Source: Bordetella trematum
GTDB taxonomy: Bacteria > Pseudomonadota > Gammaproteobacteria > Burkholderiales > Burkholderiaceae_B
Reading direction: 5' to 3'
Length of the DNA: 64,000 bases
Assembly: GCF_900078335.1 (NCBI RefSeq)
Contig: NZ_FKBR01000014.1
Span: forward strand, 272-64,271
Below are positions 1-7,693 of this stretch, one piece after another. The position numbers and the translations under genes are program-made. The notes under the pieces were generated by a model that made no database searches, was not told where the DNA came from, and saw only the letters and a list, made by a program, of their open reading frames with translations. Position 1 is the stretch's first letter. Every line of letters begins with the position of its first letter.

Positions 1-122
1 CACATCCTTGCCTTGATGCCGCCTGAACTTGCCCACCGCCAACTACAAGTTCGTTGTCCCATATGTTGTCCCATATGCCCAGCAAACAAAAAGGGTTAGC
101 TCAACAACATTGAGCTAACCCT
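1..122. other. Left flank: probable right end of a neighbouring integrated element
   Basis: No gene is visible. A perfect 12-bp unit occurs twice in tandem (53-64 and 65-76), each copy starting GTTGTCCC. It is followed by a 15-bp-stem hairpin and the attL core. The right end of the prophage has the same layout: GGTATCCC at 33373 and 33385, again 12 bp apart, then a hairpin, then the core. The integrase side of the prophage has GGTGTCCC at 309 and GGTATCCC at 321. These pairs look like arm-type integrase binding sites, so this flank is inferred to be the outer arm of another element integrated in tandem. Confidence 0.5.
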
Positions 123-124
123 TT
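90..124 (-). terminator. Hairpin terminator left of attL
   Basis: A perfect 15-bp stem (90-104 with 110-124) with a 5-base loop; read leftward it is followed by a T-rich run. It lies just beyond the tRNA 3'-end copy at attL, so it would terminate a tRNA transcript coming from the right if the tRNA were intact here. Confidence 0.7.
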
Positions 125-180
125 GATTTTATTGGTCGGGGCGGTGGGATTCGAACTCACGACCCTCTGCTCCCAAAGCA
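123..180. repeat. attL core (58-bp direct repeat)
   Basis: Matches 33430-33487 at 56 of 58 positions; the differences are at 145 (t versus c) and 159 (a versus g). It contains the 3' half of tRNA-Pro from the anticodon loop to CCA, plus about 10 bp beyond. It ends at 180, where the sequence runs into an A-tract instead of the rest of the tRNA. Confidence 0.93.
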
Positions 181-308
181 AAAAAATACGTTTCCGCTGA
201 CGTCCGCCAAAGTCCGACAAAGTCCAGAAATTCCAATAAAATCAGCGCCAAGACAGCAGTCTTTTTCCGCCAACGTCCGTATTGGTTCGCCTGAAGCCGA
301 CAGCTCGT

Positions 309-328
309 GGTGTCCCAATTGGTATCCC
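309..328. promoter_or_regulatory. Putative integrase arm-type sites, integrase side
   Basis: GGTGTCCC at 309-316 and GGTATCCC at 321-328, 12 bp apart, just upstream of the integrase start. The same paired octamers at the same spacing occur at the right end (33373-33392). A related pair occurs outside attL (53-72). The arm-site role is inferred from placement and symmetry. Confidence 0.45.
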
Positions 329-344
329 ACCGAGCAGCTGACGC

Positions 345-1682
345 ATGCCCTCAGACCTATTGACAGACACCGCCATTCGCCGCGCCAAGCCCGCAGAGAC
401 CCTGCACTATTTGCAAGATGGGAACGGGCTGATGCTACGAATCCGCCCCGACGGCCGTCGCGACTGGATGTGGCGCTACACAAGCCCTACGAAGGGGAAA
501 CGAGAAACACTCTACCCAGGATCGTACCCAGCGCTAACCCTGAAAGCCGTGCGCGAGTTCGTTCAAAAGCGCCGGGAGTTGGTTGCGAAGGGCATCGATC
601 CGAAACGCGCCACAGCAGTATTGAACGACGACACCGACGCGATTCCAACGACGGTATCCGAGCTGTTTGGAGTGTGGTTCAAGAAAGAAATAATGCCTCA
701 TCGAAAGAGCGAAACCGATCACCAATCCATTCAAGGCCGCTTCAGTCGATATGTACTGCCGGCTATCGGCGACGTTAGCTTGACCGACGTTCGCCGGCCG
801 CATGTTCTTAAGTCGATCGAGCCAGCGCGCGAGGGCAAAAAACTACGAACGGCCAACTTGATCCTGTCAGAACTCCGGCAAATGTTCGTTTATGCCGTGG
901 CCAGGGAATGGATGCAGGGAGATCCCACTGCGGGGATAAAGCGACGAGACGCCGGCGGCCAGGATAAGGAAGGGGACCGCGTGCTATCCGATGGCGAGTT
1001 GTCCCAGCTCCGCGATGCGCTGGCTAGGCCAACAGAACAACGGACGAAGTATTACACGGCAACGCGTCGTGTCCTTCCGGTGCGTAGCGAACTCATGCTT
1101 TGGTGGACACTGGCAACGGCAGCTCGGGCGGTTGAGGTCGCCTCGATCAAGCGGCGGGGCGATGTCGATGTTGAGGCGCGCACATGGGATATCCCCTCCG
1201 ACGTAGCAAAAAACGGGCGGGCTCATACGGTACATTTGAGCAACTTTACGCTGGCTATCTGGTCGCGCTTTCTTCTACTTCCGGCCGGCGACAGTCCATA
1301 CCTGTTGGTTGGCCGGGAAGGTGGCCACGTTTCAGAGCGCGAGCTGACCCGTCGCCTCACCGACCGACAAACCCGTACGAAAAAGGTCAAGGGGAGAAAG
1401 AACACGACAGATCTGGATTTGCCTGGTGGCCATTGGACGCAGCATGATCTTCGGCGCACCGCAGCCACGATCATGGGCGAACTGGGCATACCCGAAGGCG
1501 TCGTGGACCGATGTCTGAATCACATTGAACCCAAGAAGGTCACCAGGACTTACCAGCGCCAGCAGATGCTGGTGCAGCGCCGAGATGCATTTGACGCGCT
1601 CGGCGCACATCTAACCAACTTGCTAGGCGATCCAGCCGAATGGTTGCCATGGCCAAACCTGGCCGAGGACTCGGCACAGTAA
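345..1682 (+). CDS. int: Tyrosine-recombinase integrase
   Basis: A 445-aa site-specific recombinase that would insert and, with an excisionase, remove the prophage at tRNA-Pro. The N-terminus (about residues 1-90) has the DUF4102-type arm-binding domain of P4-like integrases (start LLTDTAIRRAKP, then LQDGNGLMLRIRPDG). The C-terminal catalytic domain shows the first arginine region (LATAARAVEVASIK), the HDLRRTAAT box and the terminal tyrosine region (KKVTRTYQR). It lies 165 bp inside attL and points inward. After excision it would lie downstream of attP and the early operon that ends with the AlpA-like gene. Confidence 0.95.
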   Translation: MPSDLLTDTAIRRAKPAETLHYLQDGNGLMLRIRPDGRRDWMWRYTSPTKGKRETLYPGSYPALTLKAVREFVQKRRELVAKGIDPKRATAVLNDDTDAIPTTVSELFGVWFKKEIMPHRKSETDHQSIQGRFSRYVLPAIGDVSLTDVRRPHVLKSIEPAREGKKLRTANLILSELRQMFVYAVAREWMQGDPTAGIKRRDAGGQDKEGDRVLSDGELSQLRDALARPTEQRTKYYTATRRVLPVRSELMLWWTLATAARAVEVASIKRRGDVDVEARTWDIPSDVAKNGRAHTVHLSNFTLAIWSRFLLLPAGDSPYLLVGREGGHVSERELTRRLTDRQTRTKKVKGRKNTTDLDLPGGHWTQHDLRRTAATIMGELGIPEGVVDRCLNHIEPKKVTRTYQRQQMLVQRRDAFDALGAHLTNLLGDPAEWLPWPNLAEDSAQ

Positions 1683-1789
1683 ACCCTGCTCGTCACCGGC
1701 CAGAGCATCACACTCTGTTATGCATTGATGTAAGCTGTTGCTCACAGTTAACGCTTCACCCTGTTTTTCGACTTCACCGCAAGGTGCGT

Positions 1790-1828
1790 TTGACTCACAT
1801 CGACACTACGGTTAACTTATAAGTGAAC
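1790..1828 (+). promoter_or_regulatory. Promoter and palindromic operator of the toxin-antitoxin-chaperone cassette
   Basis: A sigma70-like promoter: TTGACT at 1790-1795, a 17-bp spacer, TAACTT at 1813-1818. An 18-bp near-perfect palindrome (1811-1828, one mismatched pair) covers the -10 element. It ends two bases before the toxin start. This is the usual arrangement for autorepression by a HigA-type antitoxin. Confidence 0.6.
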
Positions 1829-1830
1829 AC

Positions 1831-2346
1831 ATGCCCCTGTATCGGCTGATAACCAATGCCTCCATTGGGAACCCAGATGATGACCCCCAAGCGGCCAAGG
1901 ACTCATGGAAGCTTTACTCGCGCCTCGAAGACGACAAGCCCGACGCGTCGCTGCTTTTGATCCGACAGATCGCAGCCATGCAAGAGCCTGCGGACAGAAA
2001 AGCGGCACTTGCCGCTGTTGTTAAGCTGATTCAAGTTGCCGCGACCGGTAAACCACTCACCGACTTTTATGACAAAAAGCAGTGCCATCCCTTTCATCAA
2101 TTCCTTCATCCGGAAAAGCCACCGCAGACCAACCATTCGGTCTATCGAATTTGGAAGGGCGCAAGGGTAAGGTTGTCGTTCTATTACGGCGCGGATCGAT
2201 CCATTTTGTTGGTGAACGCTTTTTCCAAGAAAGAGGACAAGCTGACGAAGGCACAAACGACCGCTCTAGAAACTGAAGTGAAGACCTACCTCGACGCTAT
2301 GGCGGAAGGTACTTTTCGCATTTGCAAGCAAGAAATCAAGGATTGA
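1831..2346 (+). CDS. Putative RelE/HigB-like toxin of a three-gene cassette
   Basis: A 171-aa protein of uncertain family. The C-terminal half (VYRIWKGARVRLSFYY then ILLVNAFSKKEDKLTK) has the alternating strand pattern and basic residues of RelE/HigB-type ribonucleases. It is longer than typical members (about 100 aa), with an extra helical N-terminal part. The call rests largely on context: it precedes an XRE antitoxin by 7 bp and then a SecB-like gene. In toxin-antitoxin-chaperone (TAC) modules, such as Rv1955-Rv1957 of Mycobacterium tuberculosis, the toxin gene also comes first. If correct, it would act on translation or mRNA when the antitoxin is lost. Confidence 0.6.
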   Translation: MPLYRLITNASIGNPDDDPQAAKDSWKLYSRLEDDKPDASLLLIRQIAAMQEPADRKAALAAVVKLIQVAATGKPLTDFYDKKQCHPFHQFLHPEKPPQTNHSVYRIWKGARVRLSFYYGADRSILLVNAFSKKEDKLTKAQTTALETEVKTYLDAMAEGTFRICKQEIKD

Positions 2347-2353
2347 GCCTCTA

Positions 2354-2896
2354 ATGAAACACGCCCGTGCTAACACTGATACTCCCGTGAATGTGAGTGC
2401 TCTGTGGGCCGAAGCCACCAGCGACGACGACTTCGTTTTTGACGTCCGCGCCGAGCGCCTTTGCGTTGACTTGATCCGCGCTCTCCATCATCAGGACATG
2501 ACGCAATCCGACTTGGCGTCTATCCTGGATTGGACGAAGGGCCGCGTGAGTAAGGTGCTGCATGGTCACACCAATCTGACGCTGAGAACGCTTCACACAT
2601 TGGTGACCGCGATGAACTTGGATTTCGACATTGTGTTTCGTTCGAAAGAGGACGCGGCCTGCCGTCAACCTTGGCACGAACGCGAAGCGGACACCTACAA
2701 AACCCGCGTTGCGGCAGTGCATGCAATGGAAGCAACGATGCGGCAAAAACTCGCTGAATGCTCGATGCTGCTGGCTTCTGCAAAGCAGGTCAATCAGGCC
2801 GCATGGCGCCGTACCGATGTGCAGCAGGCGGCCAAGAAAACCCACTTTTCCCCCAACGAAAATTGGGGCTTTCCAATTGCATGCGCCGCAGCCTGA
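2354..2896 (+). CDS. XRE/HigA-like antitoxin with a C-terminal extension
   Basis: A 180-aa protein with a Cro/CI-type helix-turn-helix at about residues 38-92 (MTQSDLASILDWTKGRVSKVL). It probably binds the toxin and represses the cassette through the palindrome at 1811-1828. HigA antitoxins usually end soon after the DNA-binding domain. This one continues about 80 residues, ending in an aromatic and hydrophobic tail (Trp171, Phe173). In known TAC antitoxins such an extension is a chaperone-addiction segment that must be held by the SecB-like partner. That role is inferred here from the next gene. Confidence 0.75.
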   Translation: MKHARANTDTPVNVSALWAEATSDDDFVFDVRAERLCVDLIRALHHQDMTQSDLASILDWTKGRVSKVLHGHTNLTLRTLHTLVTAMNLDFDIVFRSKEDAACRQPWHEREADTYKTRVAAVHAMEATMRQKLAECSMLLASAKQVNQAAWRRTDVQQAAKKTHFSPNENWGFPIACAAA

Positions 2897-2908
2897 TTTG
2901 GGGTAGCA

Positions 2909-3412
2909 ATGAATCTATCTCCGCTGCAACTTGAGCATTACCACTTCTATCAGCTTTCGCTTGTCTCCCGGGACGACATAGAACTCGACCTTGACCGCAA
3001 GTCACTCTACCCGCCTATCGGCGAAGACGAAGTACACACAAAGGTCTTATTGCTGACCAGCGATGAGGCTGATCCGCATGAATTCATTGTGCGCCTTCGA
3101 GTCCGAAGCGAATTGACGTCCGCTAATGCAGAGTTCCCGTACACGTTCGATGTCGATATCGAAGGCATGTTTTCGATCGACCATGATGGGGAGATCGAAG
3201 AGCGAAAGCGACTGGTTGTCTGCAACGGTGCTTCAATCCTATATGGATCGATACGCGAGCAAATCCTTTCACTTTCCGCTAGGCATCGATACGGCCCGAT
3301 CATGCTCCCGACTGCTAGCTTCTTGAAGCTGACGCGATCAGACAACGCCCCCGCCGAGCCCGCTGAGCCGAGGGAAGGCGCGCGGAAGCGGGCTAGCAAA
3401 AAGAAGCTGTAA
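2909..3412 (+). CDS. SecB-like chaperone of a toxin-antitoxin-chaperone cassette
   Basis: A 167-aa protein resembling SecB: the core strand FPYTFDVDIEGMF (about 74-86), then LVVCNGASILYGSIREQI (about 102-119), the counterpart of the SecB segment before its long helix, and YGPIMLPTASFLKL (about 129-142), matching the SecB end motif. A Lys/Arg-rich tail follows. Housekeeping secB normally sits near grpE/gpsA-type genes. Here the gene lies 12 bp after a HigA-like antitoxin, the signature of a TAC module, where the chaperone protects the antitoxin. A transcription terminator follows at once. Confidence 0.72.
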   Translation: MNLSPLQLEHYHFYQLSLVSRDDIELDLDRKSLYPPIGEDEVHTKVLLLTSDEADPHEFIVRLRVRSELTSANAEFPYTFDVDIEGMFSIDHDGEIEERKRLVVCNGASILYGSIREQILSLSARHRYGPIMLPTASFLKLTRSDNAPAEPAEPREGARKRASKKKL

Positions 3413-3429
3413 GCTTCTTGAGCTAAGGA

Positions 3430-3464
3430 GGCCGCGGAGCTGCGATGCTCCCCGGCCTTTTTTT
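3430..3464 (+). terminator. Rho-independent terminator after the chaperone gene
   Basis: An 11-bp GC-rich stem (3430-3440 with 3447-3457, one C-C mismatch) followed by seven T residues. It ends the three-gene cassette. Confidence 0.85.
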
Positions 3465-4360
3465 GTGGGGATTCCTCCTATTTCCAGCCAGTGTGCCTGT
3501 CGCGCGATAGCCACCAGCTTCGCCACGACCTGGCGCACCAATTGTTGGCGAGCGCGCTTCCGGGCGACGCCGCTCGATTGCCCCAGATCCGCTGCACCAG
3601 CGCTTGGCTAGTGCGCCGCCGGCGGCCGCCGCCCGGTCACACCCACAGATCCACCGCGACCTTATGCATCAGCCGTCTGGCCAGCGCGCCGACGTGGCCA
3701 CGTCCACGACCGGCAGCAGCGTGTGCGGATCTGGCCAGGACCGGCGGCGGCAACGCGCTATCAGAAGAGTTGCGCGAACCCGAAGCCAGCCCGCAAAGAA
3801 ACCATTCCTAATATTTCGGGAGGGGCTGGGAAAAACCTAACCTTCCTAACCAGACATAGCAAACTGGCCGGAGAGCCTTTATTCATACGGGTTTCCGGGG
3901 TTTCGCAAAACCTAACCTTTTCCTAACCAAAGCCTAACCCGGTTAGGTTTCTATACCCTAACCATATAAAAAATTAATTACTATATAAATCAATGACTTA
4001 CGAAGCGGTTAGGTTTTAGGTTAGGTCAGGTTAGGTTTTAAACCTAACCAGTATTATTCATATAAATCAATCACTTATTAGGCTTTTTCAGGCCTAGTTA
4101 GGAAGGTTAGGTTTTTCCCAGCCCCTCCCCAAACCTGCGCAGAGTTTGAGCAAATCCACCACCACGCCCCGGACACGCCCACAGAAGTGCGTCGTTGGTG
4201 CGTCGTAGTGCGTCACCTGCCAAGCCCTACCAGCGGCCCGCAGAGCCGCGCCAATGCTGGCGCTAAGGGGTGACGCATAGATGAGTCTTTTTTGCCCCAT
4301 TTAGCGCGCAGGCGTGGAGGGGGGAAGACTGCGCGCCAGGGGGTGCCACTGGTCAGAATA
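3465..4360. other. Long gene-free region holding the iteron structure
   Basis: About 900 bp with no convincing gene. Short open frames exist (for example 3491-3811 plus, 4094-4300 minus), but they lack good ribosome sites and the latter is partly made of the iteron sequence. Bases 3480-3800 are GC-rich with no recognised content; 3818-4129 is the iteron/inverted-repeat structure described separately; 4130-4360 shows nothing I recognise before the LexA-type box. Confidence 0.7.
3818..4129. repeat. Iteron cluster with 33-bp inverted-repeat arms; probable replication origin
   Basis: Perfect 33-bp inverted arms lie at 3818-3850 and 4097-4129. Within and including them are 12 exact copies of CCTAACC: seven on plus (3836, 3845, 3911, 3922, 3933, 3957, 4043) and five as GGTTAGG (3941, 4007, 4019, 4029, 4105). 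Two AT-rich 18-bp direct repeats (3983-4000 and 4060-4077, one mismatch) sit between iteron clusters. Clustered iterons plus an AT-rich unwinding-type segment are typical of replication origins. The phage encodes a primase-helicase that could use it. Function is inferred. Confidence 0.65.
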
Positions 4361-4376
4361 CTGTATATTCATACAG
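4361..4376 (+). promoter_or_regulatory. LexA (SOS) box
   Basis: A 16-bp CTGT-N8-ACAG site, an excellent match to the proteobacterial LexA consensus (CTG-N10-CAG with a TA-rich centre). It lies 17 bp upstream of the start of the 95-aa gene at 4394. A ribosome site (GAGG) fits between the box and the ATG. Confidence 0.8.
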
Positions 4377-4393
4377 CCCCTTGAGGTATCCCC

Positions 4394-4681
4394 ATGGACT
4401 TCTTCGACCAATCACCGCGTGCCCCCCTGTCTGCGGCCCGCATACGGGCGCTCTACGCCCAAAACCCCACCACTGAGGCATGCGCATTAGCCTGGGAAAT
4501 ATGGCGCCTACAGCGCGTCGTGGTGGCTCTGGAAGCCGGCCTCAGAAACGCCAGCACCTTGCGCCACCGGCAAGACATCCTCGACCACGTGGCCAAGCTG
4601 CGGGAATACGTTCAGGGCGAGCCATGTTTGATCGAGGCGCTTGCGGTAAAGCCCGGCCGCCGGCGCGACGAGGAACGGTAA
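4394..4681 (+). CDS. Small protein under a LexA-type box; candidate SOS-induced antirepressor
   Basis: A 95-aa protein not assigned to a family. It is helical and Arg-rich, with a predicted amphipathic stretch (about residues 35-75) and a basic tail. It is the only gene between the SOS box and the leftward Q terminator. The phage repressor (28178-28582) lacks a self-cleaving peptidase domain, so SOS induction would need a separate LexA-controlled antirepressor, as Tum provides in coliphage 186. That analogy comes from position and regulation only; no sequence similarity to Tum was recognised. Confidence 0.65.
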   Translation: MDFFDQSPRAPLSAARIRALYAQNPTTEACALAWEIWRLQRVVVALEAGLRNASTLRHRQDILDHVAKLREYVQGEPCLIEALAVKPGRRRDEER

Positions 4682-4702
4682 GCACGGCGCGACGTACCGA
4701 CG

Positions 4703-4727
4703 AAAAAAAGCCCCGCCGAAGCGGGGC
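4703..4727 (-). terminator. Terminator of the leftward P-Q transcript
   Basis: A 7-bp stem (4710-4716 with 4721-4727) with a tetraloop, followed, read leftward, by a seven-T run. It lies 22 bp beyond the portal stop codon. Confidence 0.9.
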
Positions 4728-4748
4728 ATGTCATCGAAGCCGAGCGGC

Positions 4749-5798
4749 CTATTCTTTCTCGCCCGTATGGACCACATAGGGCCGGAACTTCACCACCTCC
4801 TGCCCGAGCCATTCATTCAGACCCAGGAACTTCGCCTGTAGCGGCTCCAGCTCGTTGCGCGCGAATACCTGCGCAGCCGGCAGGATCGCGCCAAAGCCTC
4901 CGCTGTTGCTGGGCACCACCCCCATGAGCTGGGGCGGCACACGGTGCGCGGCGAGCATGTCATCGCGGCTGATGTTCTTGATGTTGAAGAAGTCATCACG
5001 TGCCGCGACCTCGCTAACCGGGATGATCTGCAAGCCGTCCTTCTTGCCACCAGGGGCATAGACAAACAGGTTGCGGAAGTTGCCCGGGCCTTTCGAGTTC
5101 TTCAACGCCTCACGGATGCCGTTCACATAGCTTTCATCTTGAATGGTGTCCGTCACGTACATGACGAAGCCCGCATGACTGCCGTTCTGGTAATACTTGC
5201 GCCGAAACAGCGTCGCGGACTCGTTTAGCCAGGCCGAATTCAGCGCCGCCAGATACTCCGGCATGCCATAGATTTCCTGGTTGATGTCGGGCTGCATGAG
5301 ATGAGCCACGGCCCCTCGCGCGAATTCGTGTTCCTGGCCGATGCTTGGCACATAGAAATACTGGTCGGCCTCCAGCCCTCGCCGCGTGTACTTGGCCAGC
5401 GCATGGCGCAGCCCCAGCAGCTTTCCGGTCACGCTATCCTGCCGCTCCGCATGCGCGTTGCCGAAGATCAGAAAATCGACCGCCATCTTGTGGCACGTAT
5501 CGCGGCTAAACAGGCGATTCGGCTCCAAAGTAGACGCCAGGATATTGGCTTTGAAGTAGATGGCCGAGCTGTGGTGGGGGCTTGCATGAAACGACTTGGC
5601 CAGCCCACCAAAATTGACGGGCGGCTCATACCAGCGACCGTTTTTCCAGCATTCCAGATAGTCCAGAATCTCGCGCCGATCCAGTACCGGCTCCGGCTCC
5701 CCAAAGGAAAACGCCTCGATGCCGGCGGAAGCCGGAGCCGCCGCCTGCGCCGCAGCGGTGGCGGCGAGCTGCACGCGCGGGGCTTTCTTTCGTTTCAT
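4749..5798 (-). CDS. Q: Phage portal protein (P2 gpQ type)
   Basis: A 349-aa portal, close to the P2 gpQ length. It would form the dodecameric ring at the capsid vertex through which DNA enters and leaves. Family features include the conserved early segment around NGRWYEPPV and the core ending NISRDDMLAAHRVPPQLMG, typical of the PBSX/P2 portal family. Its ATG overlaps the terminase stop by 4 bases, so the two are translationally coupled on the leftward late transcript. Confidence 0.95.
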   Translation of the reverse strand: MKRKKAPRVQLAATAAAQAAAPASAGIEAFSFGEPEPVLDRREILDYLECWKNGRWYEPPVNFGGLAKSFHASPHHSSAIYFKANILASTLEPNRLFSRDTCHKMAVDFLIFGNAHAERQDSVTGKLLGLRHALAKYTRRGLEADQYFYVPSIGQEHEFARGAVAHLMQPDINQEIYGMPEYLAALNSAWLNESATLFRRKYYQNGSHAGFVMYVTDTIQDESYVNGIREALKNSKGPGNFRNLFVYAPGGKKDGLQIIPVSEVAARDDFFNIKNISRDDMLAAHRVPPQLMGVVPSNSGGFGAILPAAQVFARNELEPLQAKFLGLNEWLGQEVVKFRPYVVHTGEKE

Positions 5799-7549
5799 CC
5801 GTAAATCTCCACAAGTCCCTGGTTCGCGCTGGTCGCGCCCTCCAGGGGTTCAAAGTCCAATGCGTGCATAAGCGCCCATGCGAGATCCGCATGCCCCGTG
5901 TCAGCAGCGCGCCCAGCGTCATAGGTCACGCTCTTACCGCTGGCGGTCATCGTCTTCTTGATCGACATCAGCGAATGGGCTATGTCGGTAGCGCCGGCGT
6001 CAAACTCAAGGCGTTTGTTCCGGATCACGTCGCCTGCCTTCAAGACAAGGCGCGACTTCACTTCAGGCGAATAGGCGTATGCGCGCGCATTCGGGAAAAA
6101 TTGTTTGACCAGCTGGTAGACGCCCTGGCCCATGCCGGTGGCATCGATGCCGATATAAATGACGGCGTACCGTTCCGTGATTTCCTTTATCTTCTTGGCC
6201 TGGGCGGCAAAGTCCATGCCGCGCCACTGGTGACGCTCCAACACCCGGAACTTGCCGCCCGGCGTGCGCGGCGCGGCCAGCACGACGCAACCCGCCGAAT
6301 CGCCGGTAAGCGATGGGTCATACCCGATCAAAACGGGGTTGTAGCCATAGGGCCGCAGCAGGAATTGCTGCACGTCGATCCATTCCACCATCGCATCCAC
6401 CATGCAGCCCTGAAGCATGGCCAGGGGGAAGATGGACGCCGTATCGTCGATGAACCCGCACATAAGCAGGTTCTCGAACTGATCCGGGCTGTATTCAAGC
6501 CGCAGCTCGTCGATGTCGAACAGGTCGCACCCGCCCGCCTCCGCATCCAGAATCGTGACGATTTGCCGCCATAGCCGATCATCGCAGCGGTGCCCATTTT
6601 TCAGAACGGCATGCGCCAGCTCGATCGCAACCTGCTCGCGCTTCGCGCGCCGCTTGTTGAACAGCTCTCCAGTCCACAGCGGATAGGCTTCATGCGCCAT
6701 GCTGGACGGAGTAGAAAAATAGGTCTTGCGCCAGTGCTTATGCAGCGCCATGCCACTGGCTACCTTGTTCAGCTCCGCGAAATTCGGTGTCCAAAAGAAT
6801 TCGTCAAAGTAGAAGTTGCCGTGATAGCCCTGCGCCGTCCGCGCATTCGTGCCGAGAAAATACAGGTGCGCGCCATTTGGCAACACGATGGGATCGCCCT
6901 TTAGATCAACGTCCGCAGCTTCCCGGGCGAACTGCACGATGTACTGCTTGAAAACGTGCGCCTGCGCCTTCGATGCCGACAAGAAAATCTGATTGCGTCC
7001 GGTCCTGATCGCGTCGTCCAGCGCCTCACGGGCGAAGTACCACGTTGCGCCGATCTGGCGCGATTTCAGAATCATGCGCGTGCGCTGATCCCCATTGCGC
7101 AACCATACCTTCTGATAATCGAATAGCGACTCCCGGAAGGACTTCGATATCCGATCTGCCTGCGCCTCGCTGATCGCGTTTCGCTCCGGCCGGATTTTCG
7201 GGGCGGCGTTGCGGCGCTCAAGATTGGGGTTCAGCGTCGATTCTTTGCCGTCGCTGTCGAACTTGCGCACGCGTGCCGTGCGCTCAAGCTGCCGCCCCAG
7301 CAGGTCAATTTCCTTGAAATCCCGGCCGTCCTTCTGATCCTTCGCTATCAGCATGCACAGCCGCGCGTCTAAGGCGGTCTCCACGCGTTCCAGCGGCGAC
7401 GCCGCGTCCCACTTGTCGCGCGTCTTCCAGCTATGCACGGTTGTGCGCTTCTCGCCGATGTGTCGCGCAATAGACGACACGCGCCAGCCCTGCCAGTACA
7501 GGTCTCGCGCAAGTTTTCGGGTATCGATGTTCTCTGCAATTTCAGACAT
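5795..7549 (-). CDS. P: Terminase large subunit (P2 gpP type)
   Basis: A 584-aa packaging motor. The N-terminus has a helix-turn-helix-like segment (about 10-45, SSIARHIGEKRTTVHSW). The ATPase domain contains the LKSRQIGATW motif, standing in for Walker A, followed by a Walker B-like acidic region. The C-terminal nuclease domain shows acidic motifs (IGYDPSLTGD and YIGIDATGMGQG) and a late Asp in HADLAWALMHAL. It is first in the leftward P-Q transcript, divergent from the scaffold gene, with a shared late control region at 7550-7693. Confidence 0.95.
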   Translation of the reverse strand: MSEIAENIDTRKLARDLYWQGWRVSSIARHIGEKRTTVHSWKTRDKWDAASPLERVETALDARLCMLIAKDQKDGRDFKEIDLLGRQLERTARVRKFDSDGKESTLNPNLERRNAAPKIRPERNAISEAQADRISKSFRESLFDYQKVWLRNGDQRTRMILKSRQIGATWYFAREALDDAIRTGRNQIFLSASKAQAHVFKQYIVQFAREAADVDLKGDPIVLPNGAHLYFLGTNARTAQGYHGNFYFDEFFWTPNFAELNKVASGMALHKHWRKTYFSTPSSMAHEAYPLWTGELFNKRRAKREQVAIELAHAVLKNGHRCDDRLWRQIVTILDAEAGGCDLFDIDELRLEYSPDQFENLLMCGFIDDTASIFPLAMLQGCMVDAMVEWIDVQQFLLRPYGYNPVLIGYDPSLTGDSAGCVVLAAPRTPGGKFRVLERHQWRGMDFAAQAKKIKEITERYAVIYIGIDATGMGQGVYQLVKQFFPNARAYAYSPEVKSRLVLKAGDVIRNKRLEFDAGATDIAHSLMSIKKTMTASGKSVTYDAGRAADTGHADLAWALMHALDFEPLEGATSANQGLVEIYG

Positions 7550-7595
7550 GCCGCCATCGTGCCGACGTTTTCCGCGCGCGCGTGAAGGCGGGATG

Positions 7596-7614
7596 TGTAG
7601 CTACGCCTGCGACA
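7596..7614. promoter_or_regulatory. Putative Ogr-type activator site in the P/O divergent region
   Basis: TGT at 7596-7598 and ACA at 7612-7614 separated by 13 bp. The dyad centre (7605) is about 55 bp before a plausible start point near 7660, preceded by a TATGGC element at 7652. Sites of this dyad type at about -55 are where P2 Ogr/P4 Delta activate late promoters. The right half matches the site at 20218-20236 (GCC, one base, GCGACATC). Confidence 0.55.
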
Positions 7615-7693
7615 TCTTCCAGCCGTTGAGCGCGTGCCAGCCCCGCGCCACTATGGCAATACCCGAACACCACAAACAAAGCGAGACCAACCC

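Noticed and set aside
3491-3811. 106-aa plus-strand frame after the chaperone terminator
   Set aside because: Composition is Arg/His/Pro-rich as in random GC-rich DNA, with several overlapping alternative frames and no ribosome site.
3818-4129. CRISPR array
   Set aside because: Repeats are 7 bp, irregularly spaced and in both orientations, with no cas genes.
3818-4129. Insertion sequence or MITE bounded by the 33-bp inverted repeats
   Set aside because: No flanking target-site duplication or transposase was seen, and the iterons inside the arms fit an origin better; a MITE cannot be fully excluded.
4094-4300. 68-aa minus-strand frame ending in the iteron arm
   Set aside because: Its C-terminal KPNLPN residues are simply the iteron sequence translated, the start lacks a ribosome site, and it overlaps the likely origin.
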